Shown here: in pieces, positions 35,741-44,300 of the stretch
Position numbering within the stretch: the first letter of the stretch is position 1
Layout of the letters: each line of letters starts with the position of its first letter
From: Pseudomonadota bacterium
GTDB lineage: Bacteria > Myxococcota_A > UBA796 > SXON01
Direction: 5' to 3'
DNA: 64,000 nucleotides
Assembly: GCA_030685065.1 (NCBI GenBank)
Contig: JAUXQH010000136.1
Span: 1 to 64,000, forward strand
Translations under genes and position numbers: made by a program
Notes under the pieces: model-generated
What the model saw: the letters and a program-made list of their open reading frames with translations, nothing else
Told to the model about the DNA's origin: nothing
Database searches by the model: none

Positions 35741-36649
35741 TCAGCCCTGCCCGCTCGGCCGCGCGGGCACCGTGAGCAAGTAGAGGTAGATGGCCCGAAG
35801 GTCGTCGTCCGTCATCTTCGCCGTGTACGCCCACGGCATGCGCGGGTCGATCGCGGTTCCGTCGGGCCGCACGCCCTCGCGCAGCGCCCGATAGAACTCT
35901 TCCTCCGTCCAGCCCGCCAGCCCCGTCACGTGAGGGGTCAGGTTGCTCGCGTCGGGCCAATCGGGGGGTGCACCCGCCATTGCGCCGCCGGACAGGTGCT
36001 CCCCATGACAGTCGTGGCAGCTCCCGATCCGCGCGAGGTGGCCGCCCCAGACCACCGTGGGGCCCGGTGGCACCTCGGCCGGGGGCGCCGCCGCGTGGTC
36101 GACCAGCTCGGCGCCGATGAGCTCGATCTGATCGAGGGCGCAGAACACCGCGAGGCCCAGCCCGACCCGGCTCGGGGGCGAGGACCGATCGACGGGGGGG
36201 AGCGCGCGGAGCGCCGCGATGACAGCGCCCAGCTCCCCATTCGAGAAGGCCGCGTGCTCCCTCGTCGGCATGGCGATCAGGGGGCGGCCGTCCGGCGCGA
36301 GCCCGTGACGGATCGCGCGCGTGAGGTCGGCGTCGGTTCGCGCACCTCCGATGCCGCCGGCCCCGGTCGTCAGGTTCGGCCCGTGGATGCTGCCGAGCAA
36401 CGGCTCATCCATCAGCGTGCCGCCCCCGAAGTCGGCGCCATGACACACCCCGCACTTCGCGAGGGTCATCAGGTACATCCCCCGGGCCGCATCCTCCGCG
36501 CGCACCGGCGGCACCACGAGGGTCGCCTCGTAGTGTCGATCGAGGCGGCCCTCGGTGACCCGGACGGCGGTCCAGGCGCCCGCCCCGAGCAGCAGCGGGA
36601 CGGCGAGCACCAAGGCACCAACGAGAGAGCGGAGACGAGGCGAGCGCAT
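35741..36649 (-). CDS. diheme cytochrome c
   Basis: A 302-residue exported c-type cytochrome. An N-terminal membrane helix or signal anchor (LVGALVLAVPLLLGAGAW) is followed by two cytochrome c domains. The first has CGVCHG near residue 76 and the second CHDCHG near 212, each with a candidate distal Met (LIAMPTREH; the second in RMPWAYTAKM). It resembles the gluconate/alcohol dehydrogenase-type cytochrome c subunits, acting as a membrane-tethered electron carrier in the periplasm. No dehydrogenase partner is adjacent. Start ATG 36649 was chosen over a longer frame (to 36688) because the signal begins there. The small secreted protein gene lies downstream. Confidence 0.85.
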   Translation of the reverse strand: MRSPRLRSLVGALVLAVPLLLGAGAWTAVRVTEGRLDRHYEATLVVPPVRAEDAARGMYLMTLAKCGVCHGADFGGGTLMDEPLLGSIHGPNLTTGAGGIGGARTDADLTRAIRHGLAPDGRPLIAMPTREHAAFSNGELGAVIAALRALPPVDRSSPPSRVGLGLAVFCALDQIELIGAELVDHAAAPPAEVPPGPTVVWGGHLARIGSCHDCHGEHLSGGAMAGAPPDWPDASNLTPHVTGLAGWTEEEFYRALREGVRPDGTAIDPRMPWAYTAKMTDDDLRAIYLYLLTVPARPSGQG

Positions 36650-36731
36650 CCCGCCAGCGTACGGCAACGGCGCGGCGCGCGCACGCAAAAACGCACGCGT
36701 GGCGGGCCCTTGGGGGCGACGGACCGCGAGA

Positions 36732-37712
36732 TTAGATCACCCCCGCCACGTGAACCGCGAACCTCCGCTCGGGATCGGTCCACGTCCGCAGTCGCCGCAT
36801 GCCGGCCGAGCCGAGCAGCGCGTCCACATCCTCGATCCCGTACTTCCGGCTGCTCTCCGTATGGATACGCTCCCCCCGCCCGAGGCGCACGGTCATCCCG
36901 AGCGCCGTGATCGGCACCGACTGGTCCCGCAGGCTCTCGAGGTACATGTCCATCCGTGAGCCGGGCTCGTTCCACTCGGCCACATGGCGCACCGCGGACA
37001 GGTCGAACCGGCCTCCCAACTCCCGGTTGATCCGCGCCAGGACATTCCTGTTGAACGCCGCGGACACCCCCTCGGGATCGTCATAGGCGGGCAGCAGCAG
37101 CTCGGGAGACTTGCGCAGGTCGGTTCCCAGCACGAGCGCGCCGCCAGTGCCTTCGGGGCCGGGGGCGATACAGCCGCGCACCGCCCGAGCGAGCGACACG
37201 GCCTCGTTTGGTTCGAGGTTACCGATCGAGCTCCCCAGGAACAACACCACCCGGCGCGTGGGGCGAGCGGCGAGCGCGGCCAACGCGGCCTCGTGCTGCT
37301 GGAACATCGGCGCCACCGTCACCGTCGGGAGCTCGCGCGCCAGGCGCGCACGGGCCTGGTTCACCGGAGCGGCCGACACGTCCACCGGCACGAAGCAGGT
37401 CGATCCCTGACGCGCCACCAGCACCCGGAGAAGGAGCTGGGACTTGGTCGCCGTGCCGGCGCCGAGCTCGACCACCTCGTCCACGCGCGTTCCCCACGCG
37501 TCGAGGATCTCGCCCGCGTGCGCTTCGAGCACGGCGCGCTCCGCACGGGTCAGGTAGTAGCTCGGCAACGTCGTGATGCGCTCGAAGAGGCGCGAGCCCT
37601 CCTCATCGTACAAGAGCCATGGGGGCAGGTGCTTGCGCTCGCCTCCGAGCCCCTCCCGGACGGCGCTCGCCACCCCGACGTCCGGCGGCGCCCGTAGCAG
37701 GACCACGCTCAT
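36732..37712 (-). CDS. egtD: L-histidine N-alpha-methyltransferase
   Basis: A 326-residue EgtD-family enzyme that trimethylates histidine to hercynine with three SAM, the first step to ergothioneine. Family marks are the start LPPWLLYDEEGSRLFERITTLP, YYLTRAERAVLEAHA, the SAM loop VVELGAGTATKSQLLL near 83, LFLGSSIGNLEP near 160 and the histidine-site region AFNRNVLARINRELGG. The start overlaps by 4 bases a 40-codon ORF that resembles the beginning of EgtB, the enzyme normally needed for the next step; no full egtB is in the window. Product may therefore stop at hercynine, or egtB may lie elsewhere. Confidence 0.92.
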   Translation of the reverse strand: MSVVLLRAPPDVGVASAVREGLGGERKHLPPWLLYDEEGSRLFERITTLPSYYLTRAERAVLEAHAGEILDAWGTRVDEVVELGAGTATKSQLLLRVLVARQGSTCFVPVDVSAAPVNQARARLARELPTVTVAPMFQQHEAALAALAARPTRRVVLFLGSSIGNLEPNEAVSLARAVRGCIAPGPEGTGGALVLGTDLRKSPELLLPAYDDPEGVSAAFNRNVLARINRELGGRFDLSAVRHVAEWNEPGSRMDMYLESLRDQSVPITALGMTVRLGRGERIHTESSRKYGIEDVDALLGSAGMRRLRTWTDPERRFAVHVAGVI

Positions 37713-37831
37713 CGACCGTCCTCTGCCAACCGGAGGCGGGTCATCTCGGTGCGCGCCCGGAAGGCCCCGAAACGATCCCGCAGGAGGTCCCGGACGGTCG
37801 GCGTGGCGCGGCTCGCGGCTGGATGGGTCAC
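37709..37831 (-). pseudogene. 40-codon ORF resembling the N-terminus of EgtB, coupled to egtD
   Basis: GTG 37831 to TGA 37709 encodes 40 residues (core: VRDLLRDRFGAFRARTEM). Its middle matches the first helix of EgtB/DinB_2 sulfoxide synthases, which typically read L-L-x-R-F/Y-x-x-V-R-A-R-T/S-x-x. Here the frame ends after ALAEDG-like polar residues instead of continuing for ~400 codons. The stop overlaps the egtD start (ATGA), the arrangement expected if egtB and egtD once formed an operon and most of egtB was deleted in frame. It could instead act as a leader peptide coupling translation of egtD. Too short to prove homology by eye. Confidence 0.5.
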
Positions 37832-37920
37832 CCCGACAAGCTAGGGCGATCCGAACCGCGGGCCAGCGGATGGCGACCGGCCTGCGACGCCGTTACGAGC
37901 AGCCCGACCGGAACGCGCTC

Positions 37921-38349
37921 ATGCTCCTCCTCCTGACTGGCTGCACCCTGTTCATCGACCCCACCGAGGGCACCTACATGGCGACGGTGCAGGACTTCGT
38001 CGCCGAGGACACGTGCGCGGGGATCTGGGAGCTGGATCTCGAGGGTCTCCAGAGCGCCAACGCGACGGATGTCACCCTCGGGGAGGACGGCGAGAGCATG
38101 ACGTTGGACGGCACGATCCCGTGCGAGCGGTTCGGTCTCGATTTCACCTGCGTCTTCGCCGACGAGGAGAAGGTTCGGGGGAGCGACGCCACGTTCCAGA
38201 CCCGCGTGACGATTGACGGAGAGTGGATTTCGTCCTTCGCGTTCGACTCCGACTGGGAGCTCTCCACGAGCTGCCTCGGGGCGGACTGTGGCGAGTATTC
38301 CGAGAGCTGCCTCGTGAGCTGGACGTTCGACGCGGGGCTCGTAGAGTGA
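37921..38349 (+). CDS. small Cys-rich lipoprotein
   Basis: A 142-residue predicted lipoprotein with a very short leader (MLLLLTGC). The mature part is acidic and beta-rich, with six further Cys (in DTCAGIW, IPCERF, FTCVF, TSCLGADCGEY and ESCLV) that probably form disulfides in the periplasm. An earlier ATG at 37870 would give a basic N-region (MATGLRRRYEQ) ahead of the same hydrophobic stretch. Its last codons overlap a GTG that could start the KAS III-like gene. No family recognised. Confidence 0.65.
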   Translation: MLLLLTGCTLFIDPTEGTYMATVQDFVAEDTCAGIWELDLEGLQSANATDVTLGEDGESMTLDGTIPCERFGLDFTCVFADEEKVRGSDATFQTRVTIDGEWISSFAFDSDWELSTSCLGADCGEYSESCLVSWTFDAGLVE

Positions 38350-38372
38350 CCCCGTCCACGGTGATTCCGCGG

Positions 38373-39386
38373 ATGACCCCCTCCAACGGCGCGACCCGCC
38401 GCGCCACGATCGTGGGCACGGGCATGTACGTTCCCGAGCGGGTCGTACCGAACTCCTTCTTCGACGATCGCTACCAACGCGACATCTCGACGTTCCTGCG
38501 GGACCATCGAAACATTCACGAGCGCCGCTGGATGGCGCCGGATCAGTGTACGTCCGACCTCATCGTGCCCGCCGCCGAGGCGGCGATGAAGGCCGCCGGG
38601 GTCACGGCGGACCAGCTCGACCTCATCGTCGTCTCCACCGACACACCCGACTACCTCTCCCCCTCCACCGCCTCCGTGGTGTCCTACCGGCTGGGCGCCA
38701 CGCGCGCCGGCACCTTCGACATCAACACGGCCTGCGCCGGGTTCGTGACGGCGCTCGACCTGGCGAACAAGTACATCCGCGCGGACGAGCACTACCAGAC
38801 CATCCTCGTGGTCGGCGCCTACGCGATGAGCAAGTGGCTCAACCTCGACGACTACAAGATCGCCACGTTGTTCGCCGACGGCGCGGGGGCGGCGGTGGTG
38901 CGCGCCACGACGAGCGGCCGCGGATTCTCGGCGAGCCACCTGTGGACCGACGGGCAGTACCACGACTACATGGGGATCTACGCGGGCGGCAGCGCGATGC
39001 CGCTGGACGCGGGCGTGCTCGCCCGGAAGGACCACCTTCTCGCGTTCCCCAAGCGAATTCCGCCGGAGACCAACGGCATCCACTGGCCGCGCATCGCGCG
39101 GATCGTGCTCGATCGCATCGGGAAGCAGCCGGGGGACGTGCAGCACTGGTTCCTCACCCAGTTCAACGTGCAGTCCATCCACGAGACGCTCGACAAGCTC
39201 GGCGTGCCGCGCGAACGCGCACACCTCGTGATGGACCGCTTCGGCTACACCGGCTCGGCCTCCATCGGCATGTGCGTGGCGGACGCGGTGACCGCCGGCA
39301 AGGTGCAGGACGGCGATCTGTGCGTGTTCATCGGCTCCGGCGGCGGCATGAGCATGGCCGCGCTCGCGCTGGAATGGGGCGACTGA
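38373..39386 (+). CDS. KAS III (FabH)-like acyltransferase with altered catalytic triad
   Basis: A 337-residue thiolase-fold protein of the 3-oxoacyl-ACP synthase III type. The start RRATIVGTGMYVPERVV, the nucleophile C121 in INTACAGFVTAL, GDGAGAAVV-like FADGAGAAVVRA near 168 and the glycine-rich end FIGSGGGMSMAALALEW fit the family. The usual HQAN His is Thr (T262 in LTQFN) and the GNTS Asn is Tyr (Y292 in FGYTGSAS). A classical decarboxylating Claisen reaction is therefore unlikely; acyl transfer, or a reaction using Cys only, is possible. A GTG at 38346, overlapping the preceding stop, is an alternative start. No other fatty-acid gene is near. Confidence 0.82.
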   Translation: MTPSNGATRRATIVGTGMYVPERVVPNSFFDDRYQRDISTFLRDHRNIHERRWMAPDQCTSDLIVPAAEAAMKAAGVTADQLDLIVVSTDTPDYLSPSTASVVSYRLGATRAGTFDINTACAGFVTALDLANKYIRADEHYQTILVVGAYAMSKWLNLDDYKIATLFADGAGAAVVRATTSGRGFSASHLWTDGQYHDYMGIYAGGSAMPLDAGVLARKDHLLAFPKRIPPETNGIHWPRIARIVLDRIGKQPGDVQHWFLTQFNVQSIHETLDKLGVPRERAHLVMDRFGYTGSASIGMCVADAVTAGKVQDGDLCVFIGSGGGMSMAALALEWGD

Positions 39387-39411
39387 GCGCCGCTTCTGCT
39401 ACCGTGCGCAC

Positions 39412-41967
39412 GTGATCCTCCTCGCCGCCTCCGCGCTCGCCTCCCCCCTCTTCGACGTGGAGCGAGGGCTGATCGACGCGGCGGTCACCGTGACGCTCAC
39501 CCCCGGCGCCGGCGGCACGCTCCTCTACAGCGTCGACAGCAGCGAGCCGACGCTCGCCTACACCACCCCCCTCGCCATCCAGACGACCACCGTGGTGCGC
39601 GCGGTCGAGGTCGCGGCGGACGGCGCGCGCTCCGAAATCGTCACACACACGTACCTCTCGGTGGCGGACGTGCTCGTGTCCTCGGTGATGGACCCCGCCA
39701 TCGTGAACCACGCTACCTACGGCCCCATCGTCGCATCGAGCCTTCGTGAGCTCCCGACGATCTCCCTCGTGGTGCCAGGTGGCATGCAGATGTGGGAACA
39801 GGGGGTGTCGCTCGAGTGGATCGATCCGGACGGGGACGATCGGGGCGTCAACGCCGGCGCGTACATCTCGGGCGGCACGAGCTGGGCCTACGAAAAGACC
39901 AGCTTCCGCATACTCTTTCGATCGGAGTACGGCCTCGGCAAGCTCGACCTCGATCTGTATGGGGAGGACGCGACCGGCCTCTCCCCCGCCGACGAGCACG
40001 ACGCGTTGAGCCTGCGGGGCGGCAACCACGACACGGTGTTCTACCTCGGCGCCCAGGGCCAGCACCTCCGCAACTTCTGGATGGACGAGTCGCAGCTGGA
40101 GATGGGCCACGTGGCGCCGCATGGGCGGTTTGCCCACCTCTACGTGAACGGGGTCTACAACGGCCTGTACAACGTGCGGGAGCGCATGAACGCGGCGATG
40201 CTCGCGGAGTACCTGGGCGGCGACGAGGATGACTACGAGGCCGTCAACGGGGGCACCGCCTTCGACGGGAGCGGGGCGGCGTGGGCCGCGGCCGTGGCGA
40301 GCGCGACCGACTTCGAGACGTTCCGCGAGTGGGTGAACGTCCCCGACTTCCTCGACTACATGATCCTGAACTTCTACGCGGGAAACGCGTGGGACTGGAG
40401 CGCGGACCACAATTGGATCGCGGTCGGGCCGACCGAACCGGGAGGCGCGGGGTTCCGCTTCCACAGCTCGGACTCGGACATCTGCCTCTATTACGACTAC
40501 ACGGTCAACATCCTCGACAATGGCGGTCCATCCTACGTCTTCTATTATCTGAGGAGCGAGAACCACCCCGACTTCCAGGTCGCGTTGATGGACGCCATCC
40601 ATCGCAACCTCGAGGGCCCCCTCTCCGCCGAAGCCGCGGGGGCGCGCTACGAACGGTTGGCCGCGCTCGCCGAGAACGGGGTGGTGGCCGAGTCGGCGCG
40701 GTGGGGGTTCGGGTGGTGGGATCGGGACGGCGAGTGGATGGTGGAGCGAGACCGCCTCCTCACCCAGTACTTCCCGTACCGGACGGACGAGCTGTACCGG
40801 CAGGTGCGCGCCGCTGGGTGGTACCCCGTCGACCCGCCCACGTTCGACCTCGCGCCGGGGCTCGTCGCCGAGGGCACCCCCCTCACGATCTCCGCCCCGG
40901 ACGGGTCGTCCGCGGAGCTCTGGGTCTCGTTGGATGGGCAAGATCCGCGGCTCCCGGGGGGCGAAACGTCCGCTGCGGCCCTGGGGCCGGACGCCGTGCG
41001 CTCCGTGGCGCTCGACGCCTCGATATACGTGATGGCGCGGCTCCGGGCCGGCGACGCGTGGGGGCCGCTGGAGCAGGGCTTCTACGAGGTCGACGCCGCC
41101 CCGCCGTTCGTGCTCAACGAGTGGAACGCGGTCGAGACGGGAAAGTGGCTGGGGGGAGACGACGGCGCCGCCGAGGAGGGCGCCGCAGAGGAGGGCGCCG
41201 ACGCCGCGCTCGGGCGCACGACGGGAAACGGGGGGGACTGGATCGAGCTGCTGGTAGTGGAGGATGGCCTCGACCTGCGCGGCTGGACGCTCACCCTCCA
41301 GGATCGCTCCGGCGAGGCCGGCACGCTCGTGTTCACCGGCGATCCCGCGCTGTCGGCGCTGCGCGCGGGCACGATCCTGACGATCGCGGAAGACCTCCCG
41401 GAGGACCCCGCTTACGATCCGCGCGGCGGCGATTGGCGGTTCCACCTGCGAGCCGGAGTGGAGGGGTCGGGAGCGTACGTCAGCGCGACGCCCTTCGACG
41501 TCACGCACCAGGACTGGCAGCTCACCGCGTGGGACGCGCTGGGCCACGTGCGCCTCGGGCCGGTCGGAGAGGGCGTGGGGCGCGCGGGCGGCGTCGGGTC
41601 TACCGAGGTGGGGTTCCTCGCGGAGACGCCCACCGCCGGGCTCCGTCGGGACACCGCGGACTACGCGGATGCCACCTCGTCGACGTTCGGGGCACCGAAC
41701 GTATGGGCGGACGGCGAACAGGACCTCGACACCCTCCGGGGGATCCACGGCGGCGTGGCCGACGTGGATGAAACGGGAGAGACCGCCGCCGCGCTGGACA
41801 CCGGGGACGCGGCGGACACGCCCGACCGCCCCGTCTCGGAGGAGTTCGGCGCCTGCGGTTGTCGCGCCGCGGGACCGCTGGATCTCTCCTGGACCTCGCT
41901 GGTGCTGATCGGGCTCGCGATCCGACGGCGAGGCCTCCCCGCGGCTCGCCCCGAGGGGGCCTCGTGA
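39412..41967 (+). CDS. CotH-kinase surface protein with LTD domain and MYXO-CTERM-like tail
   Basis: An 851-residue exported protein. A short leader (MILLAASALASP) is followed by a chitobiase-C-like bacterial Ig module (residues ~15-75, LYSVDSSEPTLAYTTPL). The CotH kinase domain (~100-480) shows SLRGGNHDTVFY, NGVYNGLYNVRERMNAAM and the later SSDSDICLYYDYTVN. A lamin-tail domain (~560-690) shows VLNEWNAVE and GGDWIELLVVEDG. The end is acidic, then CGCRAAGPLDL, a membrane helix and RRRG, the MYXO-CTERM-like sorting signal. CotH proteins phosphorylate proteins or organise coats; the usual kinase Asp/Arg residues cannot be confirmed by eye. GAAEEGAAEEG near 587 comes from a short DNA repeat. The stop overlaps the next GTG start. 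Confidence 0.82.
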   Translation: MILLAASALASPLFDVERGLIDAAVTVTLTPGAGGTLLYSVDSSEPTLAYTTPLAIQTTTVVRAVEVAADGARSEIVTHTYLSVADVLVSSVMDPAIVNHATYGPIVASSLRELPTISLVVPGGMQMWEQGVSLEWIDPDGDDRGVNAGAYISGGTSWAYEKTSFRILFRSEYGLGKLDLDLYGEDATGLSPADEHDALSLRGGNHDTVFYLGAQGQHLRNFWMDESQLEMGHVAPHGRFAHLYVNGVYNGLYNVRERMNAAMLAEYLGGDEDDYEAVNGGTAFDGSGAAWAAAVASATDFETFREWVNVPDFLDYMILNFYAGNAWDWSADHNWIAVGPTEPGGAGFRFHSSDSDICLYYDYTVNILDNGGPSYVFYYLRSENHPDFQVALMDAIHRNLEGPLSAEAAGARYERLAALAENGVVAESARWGFGWWDRDGEWMVERDRLLTQYFPYRTDELYRQVRAAGWYPVDPPTFDLAPGLVAEGTPLTISAPDGSSAELWVSLDGQDPRLPGGETSAAALGPDAVRSVALDASIYVMARLRAGDAWGPLEQGFYEVDAAPPFVLNEWNAVETGKWLGGDDGAAEEGAAEEGADAALGRTTGNGGDWIELLVVEDGLDLRGWTLTLQDRSGEAGTLVFTGDPALSALRAGTILTIAEDLPEDPAYDPRGGDWRFHLRAGVEGSGAYVSATPFDVTHQDWQLTAWDALGHVRLGPVGEGVGRAGGVGSTEVGFLAETPTAGLRRDTADYADATSSTFGAPNVWADGEQDLDTLRGIHGGVADVDETGETAAALDTGDAADTPDRPVSEEFGACGCRAAGPLDLSWTSLVLIGLAIRRRGLPAARPEGAS

Positions 41968-43151
41968 CCCTCCTCGTGCTCCTCACGGCCTGCGACGCGC
42001 CAACGTCCGACACCCGCGCGCCGCCCGCGGAGACGGGCGACACCGGGAGCGGTCCCGTCGACACCGCCGGTCCCTGCTTCGAGGACGCCGACCTGGACGG
42101 GTACGGCGATCCCGCGGCCCCCACGCCCCCGTGCGGCGGCACCTCGGTCGCCGATGCCACCGATTGTGATGACACCGATTTCCGGATCCACCCTGGCGCC
42201 CCCGAGGTCTGCAACGGCGCCGACGACGACTGCGACGGGCGCGTGGATGACGACGACGACGACGTGGCGGACGGGCTGCCGTTCTTCGCGGACGCCGACG
42301 GGGACGGCTACGGCGATGGCTCCGGCCTGGTCACGGCCTGCGCCTACGGCGGCGGGCTCGCGTTCGAGGGGGGCGACTGCGACGACACGGACCCGGCCGT
42401 GCACCCGGACGCGGACGAGGCGTGTGATGGCGTAGACCGCGACTGTGACGGAGACGCCAGCGTGGAGCCGGGCGCGGGCGCCCTCTGTCCCGCCGACAGC
42501 TGCCAGGAAGCCCTCGAGGCCCGCGGCACCGCGGCAGACGGCGCCTACTGGATCGCGCTCCCCTCGGGCGTCCTGGTGCAGGCGTGGTGCGACATGACGA
42601 CGGAGGGCGGCGGGTGGACCCTGGGCCTCCTCACCACCTCGGCCGGCCCCGGCGACCACACGGGGTTCGGGGGGAGCGACCGGGACGCCGACAAGCTCGG
42701 CGTGTCGCCCGAGGCGGCCACCACGTCCGGAGACGACCTGCTCGCCTGGCTCGACCTCGAGGCGTTCCCCTGGGCGGACCTCCGGCTGGGCGCCTACGCG
42801 AACGGCGGCGCCACCTACTTCTCGCGCATCATTCCCCGCGCGTCGCTCCACATCCCCTTCGGCCGCGACGGCTACTACCTCTACGGCGAGGACGGGTACT
42901 GGTGGTGTGGCGGCAGCGCCGCCTACACGGATGCCGGCATCGGGGCGACGGACAACCCCCCGGACGCACCGCTCGACTGCAAGGGGCACGGCTCGCTCGG
43001 CTCGGGTTGGGACTTCTCGGAGAGCCCCTACGCCAACGCGGGCCTCACCCTCTGCGGGAGCGACGCGTCCAACTGTCTCGCCACCGCGTGGGGCGGCGGC
43101 TGGCTCTACTACCCGACGCCCGGCGGCGCGCAGGCGATCTGGGTGCGGTGA
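41964..43151 (+). CDS. MopE-type lipoprotein with fibrinogen-like C-terminal domain
   Basis: A 395-residue lipoprotein; GTG 41964 overlaps the previous stop (GTGA). Signal MTLLVLLTAC is only 10 residues including Cys, followed by an Asp/Thr/Gly linker. Residues ~30-165 carry two MopE-type putative metal-binding units (PF11617) with the pattern D-x-D-G-Y/D-G ... DCDDxD ... CNGxDDDCDG, as in ATDCDDTDFRIHPGAPEVC and EACDGVDRDCDGDA. From ~180 a fibrinogen-like domain follows (YWIALPSGVLVQAWCDMTTE, then GGGWTLGLL) with paired Cys and Trp-rich loops. It is likely a calcium- or copper-binding surface protein working with the CotH protein upstream. Confidence 0.8.
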   Translation: MTLLVLLTACDAPTSDTRAPPAETGDTGSGPVDTAGPCFEDADLDGYGDPAAPTPPCGGTSVADATDCDDTDFRIHPGAPEVCNGADDDCDGRVDDDDDDVADGLPFFADADGDGYGDGSGLVTACAYGGGLAFEGGDCDDTDPAVHPDADEACDGVDRDCDGDASVEPGAGALCPADSCQEALEARGTAADGAYWIALPSGVLVQAWCDMTTEGGGWTLGLLTTSAGPGDHTGFGGSDRDADKLGVSPEAATTSGDDLLAWLDLEAFPWADLRLGAYANGGATYFSRIIPRASLHIPFGRDGYYLYGEDGYWWCGGSAAYTDAGIGATDNPPDAPLDCKGHGSLGSGWDFSESPYANAGLTLCGSDASNCLATAWGGGWLYYPTPGGAQAIWVR

Positions 43152-43169
43152 GCGGCGAAAAGCCTCGTG

Positions 43170-43190
43170 TGTCACCCGGGTTGGGTGATA
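43170..43190. promoter_or_regulatory. palindromic operator upstream of alkB-tetR
   Basis: TGTCACCC (43170-43177), a 5-base spacer and GGGTGATA (43183-43190) form an inverted repeat with one mismatch, 27 bases before the alkB ATG. Size and spacing suit a TetR-family dimer, and such a regulator is encoded by the second gene of the operon. Confidence 0.55.
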
Positions 43191-43217
43191 CATTACGAGC
43201 GTTACGCAGGAAGCCCG

Positions 43218-44300
43218 ATGCCCCTCCTCGTCTACGCCCTCGTGTACCTCGTCCCCGCCTTCACGTTCGTGGGGCTCTACGCGGGCGGCGTGTGGACGTG
43301 GGTGATCCCCGCGGTGATCTTCGGGCTGGTGCCCGTGCTCGAGCTCCTCTTCCCCGGAGCGCGGGTGAACGTCGGCGGCGTCACCGAGGCGGCGCGGCGG
43401 GCCGACCCTCGCTTCGATGCCCTCCTCGTGGGCGTCGTACCCGTGCAGGTCGCGTTGGTGCTGACGCTGGCCGGGCGCGCGAACGCTCTCGTGGGCTGGG
43501 AGCTCGCGGGGGCTTTCGCGAGCGTCGGCATCTGTTGCGGCGCGCTCGGGATCAACGTCGCCCACGAGCTCGGCCACCGCGCCGATCGCGGCCACCAGAG
43601 ACTCGCCAAGGTGCTGCTGCTCACCAGCCTCTACCAGCACTTCTTCATCGAGCACAACCGTGGGCACCACGCCCACGTCGCGACGCCGAACGATCCCGCC
43701 AGCGCACGGCGTGGCGAGGCGCTCTACCCCTTCTGGGCGCGATCCGTCGTGGGGGGGTGGCTGAGCGCGTGGAGGATCGAGGCCGAGCGGCTGGCCCGTG
43801 GCGGGCATGGTGCCTGGTCGTTCGCCAACGAGATGGTGGTGTTCGGCCTCGTCCAGGTCGCGTTCGTGGCGGCCCTCGCCCTCATCGCCGGCCCCCGAGG
43901 CGCCCTCGCGGTGGTCGCGGCGGCGACCGTGGGCGTCCTGCTGCTCGAGACCGTGAACTACGTCGAGCACTACGGCCTCTCCCGGGAGCGGCTGCCTGAC
44001 GGGCGCTGGGAGCGGGTCCGGCCCGCCCACTCGTGGACCTCCGACCACCTCGTCTCCCGCGTGCTGCTCTTCGAGCTCACCCGGCACGCCGATCACCACG
44101 CGCACCCCGGCCGGCCCTACGCTGTGCTGCGGCACTTCGATGACGCGCCCTCCCTCCCCACCGGCTACGCGGGAATGGTCCTGCTCGCCTTGTGTCCCCC
44201 GCTGTTCCGCCTGCTGATGGACCGCCAGCTCGCCCGGGAGTCCACGCGGCTCTCCCAGCGCACGTCGCCGATGGCCGCGCCCTCGCCGAGCCCCGCCTGA
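43218..44300 (+). CDS. alkB: alkane 1-monooxygenase-type diiron membrane hydroxylase
   Basis: A 360-residue AlkB-family integral membrane monooxygenase, which hydroxylates the terminal methyl of alkanes or fatty chains using O2 and rubredoxin. All His boxes are present: HELGH (116-120), HNRGHH (146-151), the AlkB signature NYVEHYGL (247-254) and RHADHH (289-294). About six membrane helices surround them. ATG 43218 follows AGGAAG; the frame upstream is open but unlikely. No rubredoxin gene is nearby. It ends one base inside the start of the TetR gene, so both form an operon, probably repressed through the palindrome at 43170-43190. Confidence 0.9.
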   Translation: MPLLVYALVYLVPAFTFVGLYAGGVWTWVIPAVIFGLVPVLELLFPGARVNVGGVTEAARRADPRFDALLVGVVPVQVALVLTLAGRANALVGWELAGAFASVGICCGALGINVAHELGHRADRGHQRLAKVLLLTSLYQHFFIEHNRGHHAHVATPNDPASARRGEALYPFWARSVVGGWLSAWRIEAERLARGGHGAWSFANEMVVFGLVQVAFVAALALIAGPRGALAVVAAATVGVLLLETVNYVEHYGLSRERLPDGRWERVRPAHSWTSDHLVSRVLLFELTRHADHHAHPGRPYAVLRHFDDAPSLPTGYAGMVLLALCPPLFRLLMDRQLARESTRLSQRTSPMAAPSPSPA

